This document shows, piece after piece, positions 62,124 to 64,000 of a stretch of DNA of 64,000 nt (the stretch's first letter is position 1; each line of letters starts with the position of its first letter). The position numbers were made by a program, and so were the translations under genes. The notes beneath the pieces were generated by a model. The model ran no database searches. It worked only from the letters and a program-made list of their open reading frames with translations, and was not told where the DNA came from. Origin of the DNA: Strix aluco (Eukaryota; Chordata; Aves; Strigiformes; Strigidae); assembly GCF_031877795.1 (NCBI RefSeq), contig NC_133971.1:7148784-7212783 (forward strand). Reading direction: 5' to 3'.

Positions 62124-64000
62124 CCAAAGGGCTTGACCAAAAGCCCTTGCTACAGAAAACAAAAAGGGAAATTGTTATAAAGTTTTCAGTGCCTTGTGAC
62201 CATATCAGTTGCCTTTCAAACAGAGCTAAATGTGTCATACGATATCCACTTCTTTCATATTGTGCAATCAATGTTGTTCTGTATTTTATAATTTTTCACA
62301 AAAACATTCAATAAGGGGGAATGTTCAGTAACCAGCTTCATTGCAGTAGTGGATTGTTAGAGGTCATGGCAGGGGGAAGACAGAAGAGCAACCCACCTCA
62401 AAATCTCTGCTTGGGAAGCTCTGTGGAAGCAAAGCCACTGCTAGATAAATTATCTGTAAATGCAATGTGTATCAGGGAAACAGTTCTACAGAAGTAGAAA
62501 AGAATCAAGAGAAACAATACTATTACATTGTAATTCATTCAGTTAATTACTATCTGTGTGGAAAATATTATTGAATCTTCATTTCAGAATAACTGATCAA
62601 CTCAAGTAACAATAGTACCAGGACTTAAAAGTCTATCCGAAATTGTGCCCCAGAAAATGCCAAGGATCCTCCTACTGCTTTTTATCTCTACGTGTAAATT
62701 ATCCATTAAACCTGTGTATTTATTCTACATCATTTGGTATTAGTCTACTATTTGGTCTTTTCCTCCTATGAAATTAGTTGGGATTGGGTTTATGTCCAAA
62801 AAATCTTACTGGAAAAAGCATGATTAAACTGTAGGGCAGCTATACATTATTAACTCATGTTTAGTTTTAAAGTAAAACCTACTCACTAGCTTGTACAGCA
62901 CTACCGCTTGGTTTAAACCACAGAAGTTCAATACACCACAGAAAATTTTAGCTGGAAATAAATATCCACCCAGCTTTCCCATTCTTAGATTTTTTCCCTG
63001 TGTAACAGCTTTCCAATATATACTGGTAAGACTCCCTTTCCTCAGGAAGTTGTACTAATAATTTTCCAAAAATATTAGCAGGGGATCCATAGCAACTGTT
63101 GATATGACTCAAAATGATTTAGGAGTGATCTTAGCAACCTTCTGTTAAGATATACTGTATACAGCCTCCCCCACTTAGCAAAATCCCACAATATGGCAAG
63201 AAAGATTTGTATGTCTAAGAATAGCTACCTACACACATTTTTCAAGATGACTGAGCCATAATGATTTAAATCCTCCCTACCACAGTTTCAGCAAGATGTG
63301 CCTCTACAACACTATATCAATGTGTTCTGTTCAGAGTTTTGAATCTTTCTCCCTTTTTAAATCACACCATTAACATCCCTGACATTTTAGAAATAATGTT
63401 TATTGATTTTTCTGTTAACACTGTTATAAATTAAGTGATGTAATGGACAGGATTATTGAAGTACTATAAAGAATACATCTTCCAGATTCTTAACTACATA
63501 TTGAAAAAGAGCAGACTCTGGATTAATACAGAAATAGTGCAGTTCTGTGCTGTTATTTAGGTAGTTTAGGTTTGCTTGACTACTTTTTATATGACAGAAT
63601 GGACATATAACAGAGATTATATTACAACTACCTGCTAAGTATCAAATGACAGAAGAAAAACACCTCATTCAGATGAAATTGAGAAATAAATGTTGAGAGA
63701 AAAAAAAAAAGACACAGAATTTCTTATCACTTACTATTCTGAAACTTAAGATCAGTACTTTGTGGGACAGTGTTGCTAATTCATCACTTTTAACAGAAGA
63801 AGTGCTATTAGTAAATGGGAACAGCTTTGATCTTGTAGAGGAGGACTCAAAAAACAGTTGAAGACTCTGCATCTGAAGGTGCATGAACAGTGCAGAAGGA
63901 AACCCGCAGAATCACCTTCAGTCCTTACTTGACCAGCATTGGTACCAACAGTCCACACCTTATTTTACGAGTTATACAGGGTGACCCTTTAAGCTAAGAC

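Larger units (their letters stand above)
51428..64000 (-). other. ATG10: Probable ATG10 intron, no exon recognised
   Basis: 12.6 kb of AT-rich sequence. I searched for the conserved ATG10 blocks (HPILGQP, FVLHPC, QGPWD) in minus-strand translation and found none. It contains A-runs (53666-53680, 53718-53731), an inverted-repeat cluster (57979-58203), an AT-rich low-complexity tract (59978-60090), an ancient CR1-like fragment (61735-62035) and an A30 run. Its status as intron follows from gene order and is inference. Confidence 0.5.

Overview
This is nuclear DNA of a bird. It is AT-rich, with interrupted vertebrate genes, a 5' TOP-type ribosomal protein gene in a CpG island, three sizeable CR1 LINE copies ending in ATTCTATG-type octamer tails, and solo LTRs of a family common in birds. 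There is no sign of bacterial, plasmid or phage organisation. The gene order ATP6AP1L (minus), RPS23 (plus), ATG10 (minus) matches the neighbourhood known from human 5q14. In chicken I recall this block lying on the Z chromosome, so Z linkage is likely here but cannot be read from the sequence.

Layout. 1-9.8 kb: intergenic, with a fold-back repeat at the window edge, a 5'-truncated CR1 (732-1637) and a solo LTR with a perfect 5-bp target duplication (6214-6821). 10.2-26.0 kb: ATP6AP1L on the minus strand. I rebuilt it as seven coding exons that join in phase into a 345-residue type I membrane protein; a degenerate LTR and two short tandem repeats lie in its introns. 26.0-30.2 kb: promoter, then sequence in which I see nothing. 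30.2-34.4 kb: a decayed, unprocessed duplicate of RPS23 on the plus strand. Exons 3 and 4 and the poly(A) region are recognisable, and a 2.8-kb minus-strand CR1 has been inserted into its intron 3. 35.0-35.7 kb: a solo LTR of a different family. 36.5-38.75 kb: the intact four-exon RPS23 gene with its CpG-island promoter (143 residues). 38.8-45.6 kb: intergenic. 45.6-49.8 kb: a repeat cluster made of a solo LTR with CCATT target duplication, a CR1 tail, and a long CR1 carrying esterase, endonuclease and reverse-transcriptase remnants. 51.3-51.4 kb: the last recognisable coding exon of ATG10 (minus). The rest, to 64 kb, is probably an ATG10 intron with scattered simple repeats, an inverted-repeat cluster and an ancient CR1 fragment.

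The three genes do not form a pathway. RPS23 is a decoding-centre protein of the 40S ribosome, ATP6AP1L is a paralogue of the V-ATPase accessory subunit Ac45, and ATG10 is the E2-like enzyme of ATG12-ATG5 conjugation. RPS23 and ATG10 converge and ATP6AP1L diverges from RPS23. I found no undescribed system. The observations most worth checking are the in-place RPS23 duplicate split by a CR1, the short-lumen ATP6AP1L gene model, and an ATG10 stop codon that lies inside a consensus splice donor.
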